Shown: positions 1-7,106 of the stretch, one piece after another | How the letters are laid out: each line of letters begins with the position of its first letter | Numbering within the stretch: position 1 is the first letter of the stretch | Assembly (NCBI GenBank): GCA_028866335.1 | Contig: JAGWIL010000063.1 | Coordinates: 1 to 8,550, forward strand | Reading direction: 5' to 3' | DNA length: 8,550 bases | DNA from: Rhodospirillales bacterium | GTDB taxonomy: Bacteria; Pseudomonadota; Alphaproteobacteria; Acetobacterales; Acetobacteraceae | Position numbers and translations under genes: made by a program | Notes under the pieces: generated by a model | The model's input: only the letters and a program-made list of their open reading frames with translations | What the model was told of the DNA's origin: nothing | Databases searched by the model: none

Positions 1-48
1 CCGGTTGGGGCTGTGCAGCGATGATCATCATAGCGGGAGCACACCTAG

Positions 49-582
49 ATGAGCGCGACGAAAGCCAAAGCCGCGATTGCCGCAGAGACCGCCGCCAGCA
101 CCATTGATGGCGCGGCTGACGTTTCGGCGAAATCGTTTGAAAAATCCATCTCCGCGGTTCGCGAAGGGATTGAGAAAGCTACAAAGGGCCTGGAGACATC
201 CCAGGCCAAGTTAAAGGAAGGCGTTGAAAAGGCTATGAAAACCTCTGAAGAAATGCTGGCGTTTGGCCAGGGCAACATGGAGGCATTCATGAAAGCCTCG
301 CAGATTTATGTGGCCGGGTTCCAGGATATCTCTAAATATTTTGCCGAATCCTCCAAGGCGTCCATGGAAGACACGGTGGCGTTCAGCAAATCCCTCATGG
401 GTGTGAAATCCGTGAAGGAAGCCATGGATTTGCAGTCTGGCTTTGCCCGGGCCAGCCTTGAGAAGGCTGTTTCGGAGAGCAACAAGTTCGCCGATGTATC
501 GGTTAAGCTTGTTGAAAAGACCATGGCGCCGCTAACCGCCCGGATGACCCTGGCCGCTGAGACCTTCGGCAAGGCACAGTAA
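49..582 (+). CDS. Phasin family protein (PHA granule-associated)
   Basis: Encodes 177 residues. The protein is Ala/Lys/Glu-rich and almost wholly amphipathic-helical, with no signal peptide, membrane segment or cysteine. The part from about residue 75 to 165, including FAESSKASMEDTVAFSKSLM and a later ARASLEKAV segment, has the look of the phasin_2 family. Phasins coat intracellular polyhydroxyalkanoate granules and control their number and size, so a cytoplasmic granule-surface role is expected; the granule role is family knowledge, not shown here. The ATG at 49 is preceded by GGGAG at 35-39 (9-nt spacing). The gene stands alone: a strong terminator follows at 607-640. Its base composition is less GC-biased at third positions than clpA or copA, as can happen in highly expressed genes. 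Other amphipathic helical granule or stress proteins are possible but less likely. Confidence 0.9.
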   Translation: MSATKAKAAIAAETAASTIDGAADVSAKSFEKSISAVREGIEKATKGLETSQAKLKEGVEKAMKTSEEMLAFGQGNMEAFMKASQIYVAGFQDISKYFAESSKASMEDTVAFSKSLMGVKSVKEAMDLQSGFARASLEKAVSESNKFADVSVKLVEKTMAPLTARMTLAAETFGKAQ

Positions 583-606
583 CGTTTAACGCCTCTAGTA
601 TTCTTC

Positions 607-640
607 AAAAACCGGCTCCTGATGGGGCCGGTTTTTTTTT
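607..640 (+). terminator. Rho-independent terminator after the phasin gene
   Basis: A 9-bp stem, 611-619 with 624-632 (one G-T pair, loop TGAT), is extended by four A-T pairs at its base (607-610 with 633-636) and runs into nine consecutive T residues (632-640). It lies 25 nt after the phasin stop, so it should separate phasin transcription from clpS. Confidence 0.92.
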
Positions 641-711
641 GCCAAGAGCGCACGGGTGAAACGAGCTGTTCATGAACGCATGTTTTTCTGTGGCTGGCTT
701 AAAATCGCTCT

Positions 712-740
712 TTGATGACTGGACTTGCTTTCGATATGCT
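712..740 (+). promoter_or_regulatory. Weak sigma70-like promoter candidate for clpS
   Basis: TTGATG (712-717), a 17-bp spacer and TATGCT (735-740) match four of six bases at each hexamer. Some promoter is needed here because the phasin terminator isolates clpS from upstream transcription, but this match is modest. A separate TAAAAT at 700-705 has no convincing -35 partner. Seen directly: the hexamers. Use as a promoter is inference. Confidence 0.3.
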
Positions 741-829
741 CTGCTACAAGGTGATGGCAAATAAAGGCGGCCTTGTTGGGGCGCCTGCCGCGAAGGGGGC
801 GGCCGCGGTGGTGCTGAAGGTATTCGAAG

Positions 830-1159
830 ATGAGTGAGAACGATAAACGCAAGGGAACTGAGGGGCCGAATATGGGCGTGGTGGTGAAACCGCGCCCGAA
901 AACGCGCAAGCCCACCATGTACAAAGTTCTGATGCTGAACGACGATTACACGCCGATGGAGTTTGTCGTGCATGTGCTTGAGCGATTTTTCCAAAAAAAC
1001 CGCGATCAGGCGACGCAGATCATGCTGCATGTGCACCGCCGGGGCGTGGGGGTGTGCGGGGTCTATACTTATGAGGTGGCTGAAACCAAAGTGACACAGG
1101 TGATGGACCTGGCGCGGCAAAACCAGCATCCTCTGCAATGCACGATTGAGAAAGAATGA
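830..1159 (+). CDS. clpS: ATP-dependent Clp protease adaptor ClpS
   Basis: Encodes 109 residues, the usual ClpS length. ClpS binds proteins with destabilising N-terminal residues (Leu, Phe, Trp, Tyr) and hands them to the N-domain of ClpA for degradation by ClpAP in the cytoplasm. A flexible basic N-terminus (residues 1-28) precedes the conserved core. Visible in the core are the [11 protein letters not shown] motif (Asn37, Asp38, Asp39; Asn and Asp here bind the substrate alpha-amino group), the LHVH segment with His69 matching the pocket histidine, and [17 protein letters not shown] (72-88). The ATG at 830 has GAAGG at 816-820. An internal ATG at 872 has a stronger GAGGGG at 860-865, but would remove most of the N-terminal extension needed for substrate delivery. 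clpA follows 150 bp downstream, the classical adaptor-unfoldase pairing. Confidence 0.97.
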   Translation: MSENDKRKGTEGPNMGVVVKPRPKTRKPTMYKVLMLNDDYTPMEFVVHVLERFFQKNRDQATQIMLHVHRRGVGVCGVYTYEVAETKVTQVMDLARQNQHPLQCTIEKE

Positions 1160-1161
1160 CA

Positions 1162-1191
1162 CTTTATTTTACGCGCCGAACCCTATGTAAG
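1162..1191 (+). promoter_or_regulatory. Candidate clpA promoter, heat-shock-like -10
   Basis: CTTT (1162-1165), a 16-bp spacer and CCTATGTAAG (1182-1191) lie just after the clpS stop. The downstream half fits the alphaproteobacterial RpoH-type -10 pattern as I recall it (CYTATNTNNG) at every fixed base; the -35 differs from CTTG by one base. A start near 1198 would give clpA a leader of about 110 nt. ClpA is a heat-shock or stress gene in many bacteria. Function is inferred only. Confidence 0.4.
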
Positions 1192-1240
1192 AGAGTACGG
1201 TTCAGTGCCGCTCCCATGGGCTGGGCCGTGAAGATGCCAG

Positions 1241-1265
1241 CCGGACAGGCAGATAGAATGTCCGG
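1241..1265 (+). repeat. 7-bp perfect inverted repeat in the clpA leader
   Basis: CCGGACA (1241-1247) and TGTCCGG (1259-1265) are exact reverse complements around an 11-nt purine-rich loop. No T-run follows, so it is not a standard terminator. It ends 44 nt before the preferred clpA start and could be an mRNA stem-loop or a protein-binding site. Its role is unknown. Confidence 0.45.
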
Positions 1266-1309
1266 AATTAAGAGCGCCGGGTCTCGGCGTGAAGGAACGG
1301 TTTGAATCC

Positions 1310-3652
1310 ATGCTGTCTCGCAACCTAGAACAGACTCTCCACCGGGCCCTGTCCTTGGCCGCCGACCGGAAACATGAATACGCGACGCTCGAGCATTTGC
1401 TGCTTGGGCTCGTGGATGATGAGGACGCGCTGACCGTGCTGCGTGCCTGCGGCGTGGATATCGAGAAGATCAAAAAAGATCTCACCGAGTTCCTGGACAA
1501 GGATTTAGCCGGTCTGGCGACGGACCGTGGGGGAGACCCCAAGCCAACCGCCGGGTTCCAGCGCGTGGTGCAGCGCGCGGCCATTCATGTGCAGTCCTCC
1601 GGGCGGGATGAGGTGACGGGTGCGAATGTGCTGGTCGCCTTGTTCTCCGAGCGTGAAAGCCATGCGGTGTATTTCCTGCAGCTGCAGGACATGACCCGGC
1701 TGGACGCGGTGAATTTCATCTCCCATGGCATCGCCAAGAGCCCCGGCAAATCCGCCCCGCGCCCGCCCAGTGGCTCGGCCGAGTCGCATGAGCCTGGTGA
1801 ACGCGAGGAAAAGGGCAGCACCAAGCGCAACCAGGATGCGCTTTCAACCTATTGCGTGAACCTCAACAAAAAAGCCAAGGACGGCAAAATCGACCCGCTG
1901 ATCGGGCGTGAGCACGAGATTGAGCGGACGATCCAAATTCTCTGCCGCCGCACCAAAAACAACCCGCTTTACGTGGGCGACCCCGGCGTGGGCAAAACCG
2001 CCATCGCCGAAGGGTTGGCGAAGCGCATCATCGATAATGACGTGCCCGAGGTGCTGCTCAACTGCACTATTTTCGCGCTGGATATGGGCGCGTTGCTGGC
2101 CGGCACGCGCTACCGGGGCGATTTCGAGGAGCGGCTGAAGGCAGTGGTGACCGAGATGGAGGCCAACCCCGGCGCCATTTTGTTTATCGACGAAATTCAC
2201 ACCGTTATCGGCGCGGGGGCGACCTCTGGCGGGGCGATGGATGCCTCCAATCTGCTCAAGCCCGCTCTGGCACAGGGCACGCTGCGCTGCATCGGCTCCA
2301 CCACCTATAAGGAGTTCCGCAACTATTTCGAGAAGGACCGCGCGCTGGTGAGGCGCTTCCAGAAGATCGACGTGAACGAGCCTTCGGTCGAGGATGCGGT
2401 GAAGATTCTGCGCGGGCTGAAAGTTGCTTACGAGAAACACCACAAGGTGCGCTACACCGATGACGCGATCCGCGCCGCCGTGGAGCTTTCGGCCAAATAC
2501 ATCAACGACCGTAAGCTGCCGGATAAGGCGATTGACGTGATCGACGAAGCCGGTGCGGCGCGGATGCTGCTGCCGGAGAATAAGCGCCGCAAGACCGTGA
2601 CGCTGAAGGATGTCGAGGAAATGGTCTCCAAAATCGCCCGCATCCCGGCCAAATCCGTCTCTAATGACGATAAGGAGGTGCTGCGGCATCTGGAGCGCGA
2701 TTTGAAGGCGATGGTGTTCGGGCAGAACACCGCCATCGAGGCGCTTGCCGCGGCGATGAAGCTTTCCCGCGCAGGCTTGCGCGACCCGGAAAAGCCGATT
2801 GGCAATTATTTGTTCTCAGGCCCCACCGGCGTTGGCAAAACCGAGGTGGCGCGGCAGCTGGCCTCCACCTTGGGCATTGAACTGACGCGGTTCGATATGT
2901 CTGAGTATATGGAGCGGCACTCGGTTTCGCGGCTGATCGGCGCACCGCCGGGCTATGTCGGGTTCGACCAGGGCGGTATGCTGACCGATGCCATCGACCA
3001 GCACCCGCATTGTGTGCTGCTGCTGGACGAGATTGAGAAAGCGCATCCGGATCTGTTCAACATCCTGTTGCAGATCATGGATCATGGGAAGCTCACCGAC
3101 CATAACGGCAAGCAGGTGGATTTCCGTAACGTCATTCTCATCATGACCACGAATGCCGGTGCGGCGGACATGCAGAAGCCCGCCATGGGCTTTGGCCGCA
3201 TTGCCCGCACGGGCGAGGATGAGGATGCGGTGAAGAAGCTGTTCACGCCTGAATTTCGCAACCGGCTGGATGCGATCATCCCCTTCGCGGCACTCACACC
3301 AGAAATTGTCGGCCGCGTGGTGGAGAAGTTCGTGATGCAGTTGGAAGCGCAGTTGGCTGACCGTAATGTGACCATCGAGCTTTCCTCCGCCGCCAAGGAA
3401 TTGCTGGCCGAGCAGGGGTACGAGCCGCTTTATGGCGCAAGGCCGCTGGGAAGGGTGATCCAGGAGCAGATCAAGAAGCCGCTGGCCGAGGAGCTGCTGT
3501 TCGGCAAGCTGGTGAAGGGCGGTGCGGTGAAGGTGAGCGTGAAGGACGGCAAGCTAGCGTTCGACGTTTCCGAAGCCCCGGCTTTGGCTTTGCCCAAACC
3601 GGAAACCGAGGGTGATGGTGACGACGAGAAGGCACCGGAAGAGGCGCATTGA
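1310..3652 (+). CDS. clpA: ATP-dependent Clp protease ATP-binding subunit ClpA
   Basis: Encodes about 780 residues (E. coli ClpA is 758). ClpA is a hexameric AAA+ unfoldase that feeds substrates into ClpP; ClpS docks on its N-domain. Visible in order: a double Clp N-domain (1-145) with the family-typical [18 protein letters not shown]; an acidic-basic linker; AAA-1 with Walker A GDPGVGKT (223-230) and Walker B LFIDE (Asp294-Glu295); AAA-2 with Walker A GPTGVGKT (504-511) and Walker B LLLDE (Asp573-Glu574); MGF at 626-628 where the ClpP-docking IGL/IGF loop sits; a D2-small C-terminal region; and an acidic tail. There is no ClpB-type middle coiled coil. I chose ATG 1310 because [14 protein letters not shown] matches the usual ClpA N-terminus, with GAAGGA at 1291-1296 as a somewhat distant SD. 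An in-frame GTG at 1289 would add seven residues but lacks a well-spaced SD. No clpP lies in the window, which is normal for clpSA loci. Confidence 0.97.
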   Translation: MLSRNLEQTLHRALSLAADRKHEYATLEHLLLGLVDDEDALTVLRACGVDIEKIKKDLTEFLDKDLAGLATDRGGDPKPTAGFQRVVQRAAIHVQSSGRDEVTGANVLVALFSERESHAVYFLQLQDMTRLDAVNFISHGIAKSPGKSAPRPPSGSAESHEPGEREEKGSTKRNQDALSTYCVNLNKKAKDGKIDPLIGREHEIERTIQILCRRTKNNPLYVGDPGVGKTAIAEGLAKRIIDNDVPEVLLNCTIFALDMGALLAGTRYRGDFEERLKAVVTEMEANPGAILFIDEIHTVIGAGATSGGAMDASNLLKPALAQGTLRCIGSTTYKEFRNYFEKDRALVRRFQKIDVNEPSVEDAVKILRGLKVAYEKHHKVRYTDDAIRAAVELSAKYINDRKLPDKAIDVIDEAGAARMLLPENKRRKTVTLKDVEEMVSKIARIPAKSVSNDDKEVLRHLERDLKAMVFGQNTAIEALAAAMKLSRAGLRDPEKPIGNYLFSGPTGVGKTEVARQLASTLGIELTRFDMSEYMERHSVSRLIGAPPGYVGFDQGGMLTDAIDQHPHCVLLLDEIEKAHPDLFNILLQIMDHGKLTDHNGKQVDFRNVILIMTTNAGAADMQKPAMGFGRIARTGEDEDAVKKLFTPEFRNRLDAIIPFAALTPEIVGRVVEKFVMQLEAQLADRNVTIELSSAAKELLAEQGYEPLYGARPLGRVIQEQIKKPLAEELLFGKLVKGGAVKVSVKDGKLAFDVSEAPALALPKPETEGDGDDEKAPEEAH

Positions 3653-3656
3653 AACT

Positions 3657-3688
3657 AAAAACGGCGCCGCGAGGCGCCGTTTTTGTTT
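3657..3688. terminator. Bidirectional intrinsic terminator between clpA and yjdM
   Basis: A perfect 12-bp stem (3657-3668 with 3673-3684) encloses a GCGA tetraloop of the stable GNRA class. A-tract and T-tract flanks serve both strands. It fills the 43-bp gap between the stop codons of two convergent genes and should end both transcripts. Confidence 0.95.
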
Positions 3689-3695
3689 GCATGGC

Positions 3696-4022
3696 TCAGG
3701 CCTTTTTCACGAATTCCTGCTTGATGAAATAATCACCGGATTCGATGGCGTGGTCACCGCTATGCAGCCGGATGTTTTTCAGCTTGGTGCCGACCTTAAG
3801 GCCCGTTGACGAACCTTTCACCTTTAAATCTTTTATCAAGGTAACTGTGTCGCCATTGGCGAGCACGGTGCCGTTGGCGTCTTTTATAATCTCCTGGGTT
3901 TCACCCAATTCGGCAGGCCATTCATAGCCGCAGGTCGAACAGACGTAAGTCTCGCCGGAGAGATGTGTCTCTTCCAGGCTGCATTGCGGGCAGGCGGGGG
4001 ATTTGGTGTTCATGAACGGCAT
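3696..4022 (-). CDS. yjdM: Zinc-ribbon PhnA/YjdM family protein
   Basis: Encodes 108 residues, close to E. coli YjdM (formerly PhnA). The N-terminus is a zinc ribbon, CPQC (11-14) and CSTC (28-31) followed by GYEW. The C-terminal half is the conserved PhnA domain: VKDANG, DTVTLIKDLKVKGSS, LKVGTKLKNIRL, GDHAIE and the terminal FVKKA. Despite the old name 'alkylphosphonate utilization protein', the family is not established as a phosphonate-cleaving enzyme, and no phn genes are nearby, so a phosphonate role should not be assumed; biochemical function is unknown. The ATG at 4022 directly follows an in-frame TAG, so the frame cannot start earlier. Met4 (4013) is an alternative and leaves the zinc ribbon intact. 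Neither start has a clear SD. It is convergent with clpA and divergent from the transporter gene. Confidence 0.9.
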   Translation of the reverse strand: MPFMNTKSPACPQCSLEETHLSGETYVCSTCGYEWPAELGETQEIIKDANGTVLANGDTVTLIKDLKVKGSSTGLKVGTKLKNIRLHSGDHAIESGDYFIKQEFVKKA

Positions 4023-4102
4023 CTAACCATGACAGCCGCAAGCGTCCAGTCCAGATGCATGCTTGTGGTTTCTCGCATTTCCTGAGAGAAGCGAGGCGTT
4101 TC

Positions 4103-4993
4103 ATGTCCCGTCTCACCGCTAATTCTCTGCTACTTTTGGCTGCTGCCCTATGGGGTGGGGCTTTTGTCGCGCAGGCGCAAAGTACGGCTTATTTAAACGC
4201 GGGTTGGTACACGGGCCTGCGCTTCCTGCTGGCGTTTCTAGTGGTGCTTCCCTTGGGCGTGGTTGAGACGCGGCGGGCGGGGTCTTTTCTGGCCGGGCTG
4301 GGTGGCATTGTGCTGTTGGGGCTGGTGTTCGCGGTCTCTACTTTGTTGCAGCAATGGGCGCTGGCATTCACCAGTGTCACCCATGCCGGGTTTCTCACCG
4401 GGCTGTATGTTATTTTCGTGCCGGTGCTGGAGGTGATTTTCCTGCGCCGGGCGCCGCACCCGCTGGTGTGGCTGGCGGCGCTGCTGGCCCTGGCCGGAAC
4501 CTGGTTTCTGGGCGGCGGCTTTCGTTCGCTCGCGCGCGGCGATGTGGCGGTGATCATCTCGGCCTTTGGCTTCGCGGTGCAGATATTGCTGATGCAGCGC
4601 GTGGTGCGGGGCACGGGCCGGCCTGTGGCGGCAGCACTTGGGCAATCCCTGGCCTGCGTGGTGCTGGGCTCTGCCGTGGGTGGCGGGCTGCCGCATTGGC
4701 ACGCGGTGGCGAGCTGCCTGCCGCAGTTATTTTATGGCGGCGTCATTTCCGGCGGGCTGGGGTTTTTGTTGCAGGCCATTTGCCAGCGCCATACCGGGGC
4801 GACGGATACCGCCGTGATATTGATGGCCGAAGCGTTGTTCGCGGCGTTGTTCGCCGCCATTATTCTGCATGAGCGTATGAGCAACACCGGTTGGCTAGGT
4901 TGCATTTTATTGTTTGGCGCATTGCTGCTGGCGCAAATTGGCCCGGTGCTGCTGCCCCGGCGCGTTGTTAACAACAGCTTTCCGGCTGGCTAG
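4103..4993 (+). CDS. EamA/DMT-family membrane transporter
   Basis: Encodes about 296 residues, almost all hydrophobic, with about ten predicted transmembrane helices in two EamA repeats (roughly 6-137 and 145-280). The drug/metabolite transporter superfamily exports or imports small metabolites across the inner membrane; the substrate cannot be told from sequence. The first helix carries LLLLAAALWGGAFVAQ, typical of EamA N-termini. The second repeat ends with AEALFAALFAAIILHERM, the family's conserved helix followed by a Glu-Arg turn. I chose ATG 4103 because GAGG at 4093-4096 is 6 nt upstream and the protein then begins at the first helix. An in-frame ATG at 4055 would add a 16-residue polar extension without an SD. 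The next gene starts 32 bp downstream on the same strand with no terminator, so co-transcription is likely. Confidence 0.93.
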   Translation: MSRLTANSLLLLAAALWGGAFVAQAQSTAYLNAGWYTGLRFLLAFLVVLPLGVVETRRAGSFLAGLGGIVLLGLVFAVSTLLQQWALAFTSVTHAGFLTGLYVIFVPVLEVIFLRRAPHPLVWLAALLALAGTWFLGGGFRSLARGDVAVIISAFGFAVQILLMQRVVRGTGRPVAAALGQSLACVVLGSAVGGGLPHWHAVASCLPQLFYGGVISGGLGFLLQAICQRHTGATDTAVILMAEALFAALFAAIILHERMSNTGWLGCILLFGALLLAQIGPVLLPRRVVNNSFPAG

Positions 4994-5025
4994 CGGGCCG
5001 GGGTAGAGCCCGGTACAGTCCCGCC

Positions 5026-6840
5026 ATGGTTGATCTTTCTCTTTGCACCTGCGGTTCCGGCCTTCGGCATATGCGCTGCTGCGCGCTTGATCTTTCAACG
5101 CTTTCTCCACGCGAAGCGGCGGGGATGTTGGTGCCGTTGCTGGGCCAGGCGCAAACTGCTTTCAATGCCGGGGATGTTGCCGCCGCCGAGGCCGCCGCGC
5201 GCCAGATTCTGGAGCTCGCACCAGGGGACGAGGACGCGCTGTTGCTGCTCTTTCGGCTTTGCCGGCAGCAGAATCGCCCGCAGGCGGCGGAGGCGCTTAT
5301 CCGCCGTGCGGTAACGCTGAACCCGAATAACCTTACCGCCACCAACGAGCTTACATTGCTGCTGCTTGCCAAGGGCGCTTTGGCCGAAGCCGAAATTCAT
5401 GCGCGCAACGCCATCCGCATCGCGCCGCAAAACGCCCAGGCGCATAATTTAATGGGGCTGGTACTAACCGAGGCCAACCGCCCGCAAGTTGGCGAGTATC
5501 ATTACCGCCGGGTGTTGGAACTGGCAGAGGGCAAAGAGCCGATCACCCTCGCCAATTTGGCCTGGAATTTAAAAACCCAGGGGCGGATTGAAGAATCGCG
5601 GGCACTCTACCAGCAATCCATGGCGCTAAAGCCGGGCGTGGCGCAGACCATGCTGGGCTTTGCAAAGATGGAGGAGGCAGACCGCAAATTCGACCGTGCG
5701 CTGGCGCTGCTGGATGAAGCGGAAATACTGCTGCCGGGCAACCCTTCTATGCAGCTTACCCGCGCCACATTGCTCTCGCGCCTGAAGCGTAACGAGGAGG
5801 CGCTGGCGATACTCGACCAACCGGAGAAGAATGGCCGGCATCTCGGCCCTGCTGAGCTTTCCGAGAAAGGCAGGTTGCTGGACCAGATGGGCCGCTACGA
5901 CGAAGCCTTTGCCTGTTTTGCGGCAGGCAAGAACGCGGCGCTGGAAATGGGCGGCCGAACCTACATGGCGGAAGCCGCCACGGATATGGCCGCACGGCTG
6001 CAAGGGTTTTTCACGCAGCGCCGATTGGCAACGCTGCCGGTTGCCGCATTGCGCGTGGATATACCGCAGCCCATCTTCATTCTAGGCTTTCCGCGTTCCG
6101 GCACCACGCTGATTGAACAAACGCTCTCCGTGCATCCGCAAATCGCGGCGGGCGATGAGCTGCCCTTCATCAACGACATCACGCAGATTATGCCGCGTTT
6201 GCTGGCCAGCCCTTTGGCTTACCCCGAAGCCCTGGCGGAATTATGGATGGGCGACCAGCGCGACGGGCTGGAGGAGCTGCGCGATTATTACCTCAGCCGC
6301 GCGCGCAAGGCGGGTATCTTTAAAGCAGGGGCAGGGTTTTTTACGGATAAGATGCCGTTGAACGAAATGCATCTGGGGCTCATCTCGCTATTGTTTCCGC
6401 AATCGCCGATGGTTCATGTGCTTCGCCACCCGCTGGATGTGGTGCTCTCGGTTTATTCAAATCATTTAACACATGGTTATTTTTGCGCTGCACGGCTGGA
6501 GAGCATCGCAGCGCATTACAATCTGCTCGCAGCGCTAGTGGAACATTACCGGCAGAATTTAAACCTGCGCTACCTGGCGGTGCGCTATGAGGAGATGGTG
6601 ACGGACCAGGAGGCGCAGATTCGTAAACTTCTTGATTTTATCGGGGTTGAATTCGACCCGCGCTGCCTCTCCTTCGAGCAGAACACGCGTTATGCACGCA
6701 CGGCATCTTACGCGCAGGTGACGGAGAAGCTCTACGACCGTTCGCGCTATCGCTACAGGCGATATTTGAAGCATCTCGCCCCGGTGGTGGAAATGCTGCG
6801 CCCCGCGATCGAGCGTCTGGGCTATGAAGTCGAGGCATGA
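5026..6840 (+). CDS. TPR-sulfotransferase fusion with SEC-C-like N-terminus
   Basis: Encodes 604 residues. The N-terminus holds Cys7, Cys9, Cys18 and Cys19 with GSG after Cys9, spaced C-x-C-x8-C-C, as in the zinc-binding SEC-C motif. Residues about 36-300 are helical repeats of TPR type (for example AEAAARQILELAPGDEDAL and NAIRIAPQNAQAHNLMGLVL). The C-terminal half is a sulfotransferase: GFPRSGTT (354-361) is the PAPS 5'-phosphosulfate loop, TDKMP (440-444) follows, and RHPLDVVLS (467-475) gives the 3'-phosphate-binding Arg467 and Ser475. Such enzymes transfer sulfate from PAPS to a hydroxyl acceptor; TPRs usually hold the partner or acceptor. The acceptor (polysaccharide, lipid or protein) is unknown. 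There is no signal peptide or membrane segment, so it is probably cytoplasmic. The SD before ATG 5026 is weak, but the cysteine motif supports this start. Its stop lies 7 bp from the end of the convergent HMA gene. Confidence 0.92.
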   Translation: MVDLSLCTCGSGLRHMRCCALDLSTLSPREAAGMLVPLLGQAQTAFNAGDVAAAEAAARQILELAPGDEDALLLLFRLCRQQNRPQAAEALIRRAVTLNPNNLTATNELTLLLLAKGALAEAEIHARNAIRIAPQNAQAHNLMGLVLTEANRPQVGEYHYRRVLELAEGKEPITLANLAWNLKTQGRIEESRALYQQSMALKPGVAQTMLGFAKMEEADRKFDRALALLDEAEILLPGNPSMQLTRATLLSRLKRNEEALAILDQPEKNGRHLGPAELSEKGRLLDQMGRYDEAFACFAAGKNAALEMGGRTYMAEAATDMAARLQGFFTQRRLATLPVAALRVDIPQPIFILGFPRSGTTLIEQTLSVHPQIAAGDELPFINDITQIMPRLLASPLAYPEALAELWMGDQRDGLEELRDYYLSRARKAGIFKAGAGFFTDKMPLNEMHLGLISLLFPQSPMVHVLRHPLDVVLSVYSNHLTHGYFCAARLESIAAHYNLLAALVEHYRQNLNLRYLAVRYEEMVTDQEAQIRKLLDFIGVEFDPRCLSFEQNTRYARTASYAQVTEKLYDRSRYRYRRYLKHLAPVVEMLRPAIERLGYEVEA

Positions 6841-6847
6841 AAGCCCG

Positions 6848-7045
6848 TCAGGCAGTTTTTTCCACGTCGAAGCCAGCATTTTCAATGGCGGTTGCGTAAA
6901 CGGCCCTATCCGCCGTGCCGCCCACGCTGACCAGCTTGGTTTTCAAATCGGCGTCTACCTTCGCTTGCGGGTCGATTTTGTGAATCGCCTCGGTGATTGA
7001 GCGAACGCACCCGCCGCAATCCATGTCCGGTACGGTAAAATTCAT
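6848..7045 (-). CDS. copZ: HMA-domain protein, CopZ-like copper chaperone
   Basis: Encodes 65 residues forming a single heavy-metal-associated domain (ferredoxin-like beta-alpha-beta-beta-alpha-beta). The metal loop is MDCGGC with Cys10 and Cys13, near the MxCxxC consensus, and the C-terminus ENAGFDVE replaces the usual GYxVE tyrosine with Phe. Proteins of this size bind Cu(I) and pass it to copper ATPases or regulators. A well-placed SD, AAAGGA (plus-strand 7054-7059), lies 8 nt from the ATG. The gene is divergent from copA and has its own MerR-type copper promoter (7073-7104), which supports a copper role over zinc, cadmium or mercury. Predicted leader length is about 20 nt. Metal identity is inferred from context, not proven. 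Confidence 0.86.
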   Translation of the reverse strand: MNFTVPDMDCGGCVRSITEAIHKIDPQAKVDADLKTKLVSVGGTADRAVYATAIENAGFDVEKTA

Positions 7046-7072
7046 GAGCCTAGTCCTTTACAACAGATGCCG

Positions 7073-7104
7073 GATATAAGGGTTCCCATAATGGCAACGT
7101 CAAG
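7073..7104 (-). promoter_or_regulatory. CueR/HmrR-type promoter of the copZ-like gene
   Basis: Read on the minus strand: CTTGACG (-35 TTGACG, plus coordinates 7098-7103), a 19-bp spacer, and TATATC as -10 (7073-7078). A 17-bp dyad (7082-7098, centre 7090, seven of eight pairs complementary) sits in the spacer with the same offset as the CueR dyad in the E. coli copA promoter as I recall it. Long 19-bp spacers are the mark of MerR-family activated promoters. The transcription start is predicted near 7066. Confidence 0.7.
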
Positions 7105-7106
7105 CC

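Noticed and set aside
668..677. Palindrome GTTCATGAAC, also found at 4008-4017, as a shared operator
   Set aside because: A shared 12-mer (TGTTCATGAACG) is expected about twice by chance in 8.5 kb, and the second copy lies within the yjdM coding start.
605..1162. 185-codon minus-strand frame across the clpS region
   Set aside because: Covers clpS antisense and runs into the phasin terminator; no recognisable domain.
1844..2689. 281-codon open frame on the minus strand
   Set aside because: Lies wholly inside clpA, opposite conserved AAA-1 coding sequence; long antisense frames are expected in GC-rich genes. The translation resembles no family I know.
3696..4022. Phosphonate degradation gene (old phnA name)
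   Set aside because: No other phn genes are nearby and the family is not established as a phosphonate-cleaving enzyme; annotated by fold and family only.
4072..4095. CTCGC/GCGAG inverted repeat that could hide the transporter SD
   Set aside because: Only 5 bp with a 14-nt loop and no support from context; too weak to call a regulatory hairpin.
4998..5013. CCGGG/CCCGG repeat between transporter and sulfotransferase genes
   Set aside because: Five-bp stem without T-run; does not look like a terminator and is within chance expectation for GC-rich DNA.
6843..6861. Mini hairpin GCC/GGC followed by six T as a sulfotransferase terminator
   Set aside because: Three-bp stem is too short to work as an intrinsic terminator; the T-run lies within the copZ coding sequence (Lys/Glu codons on the other strand).
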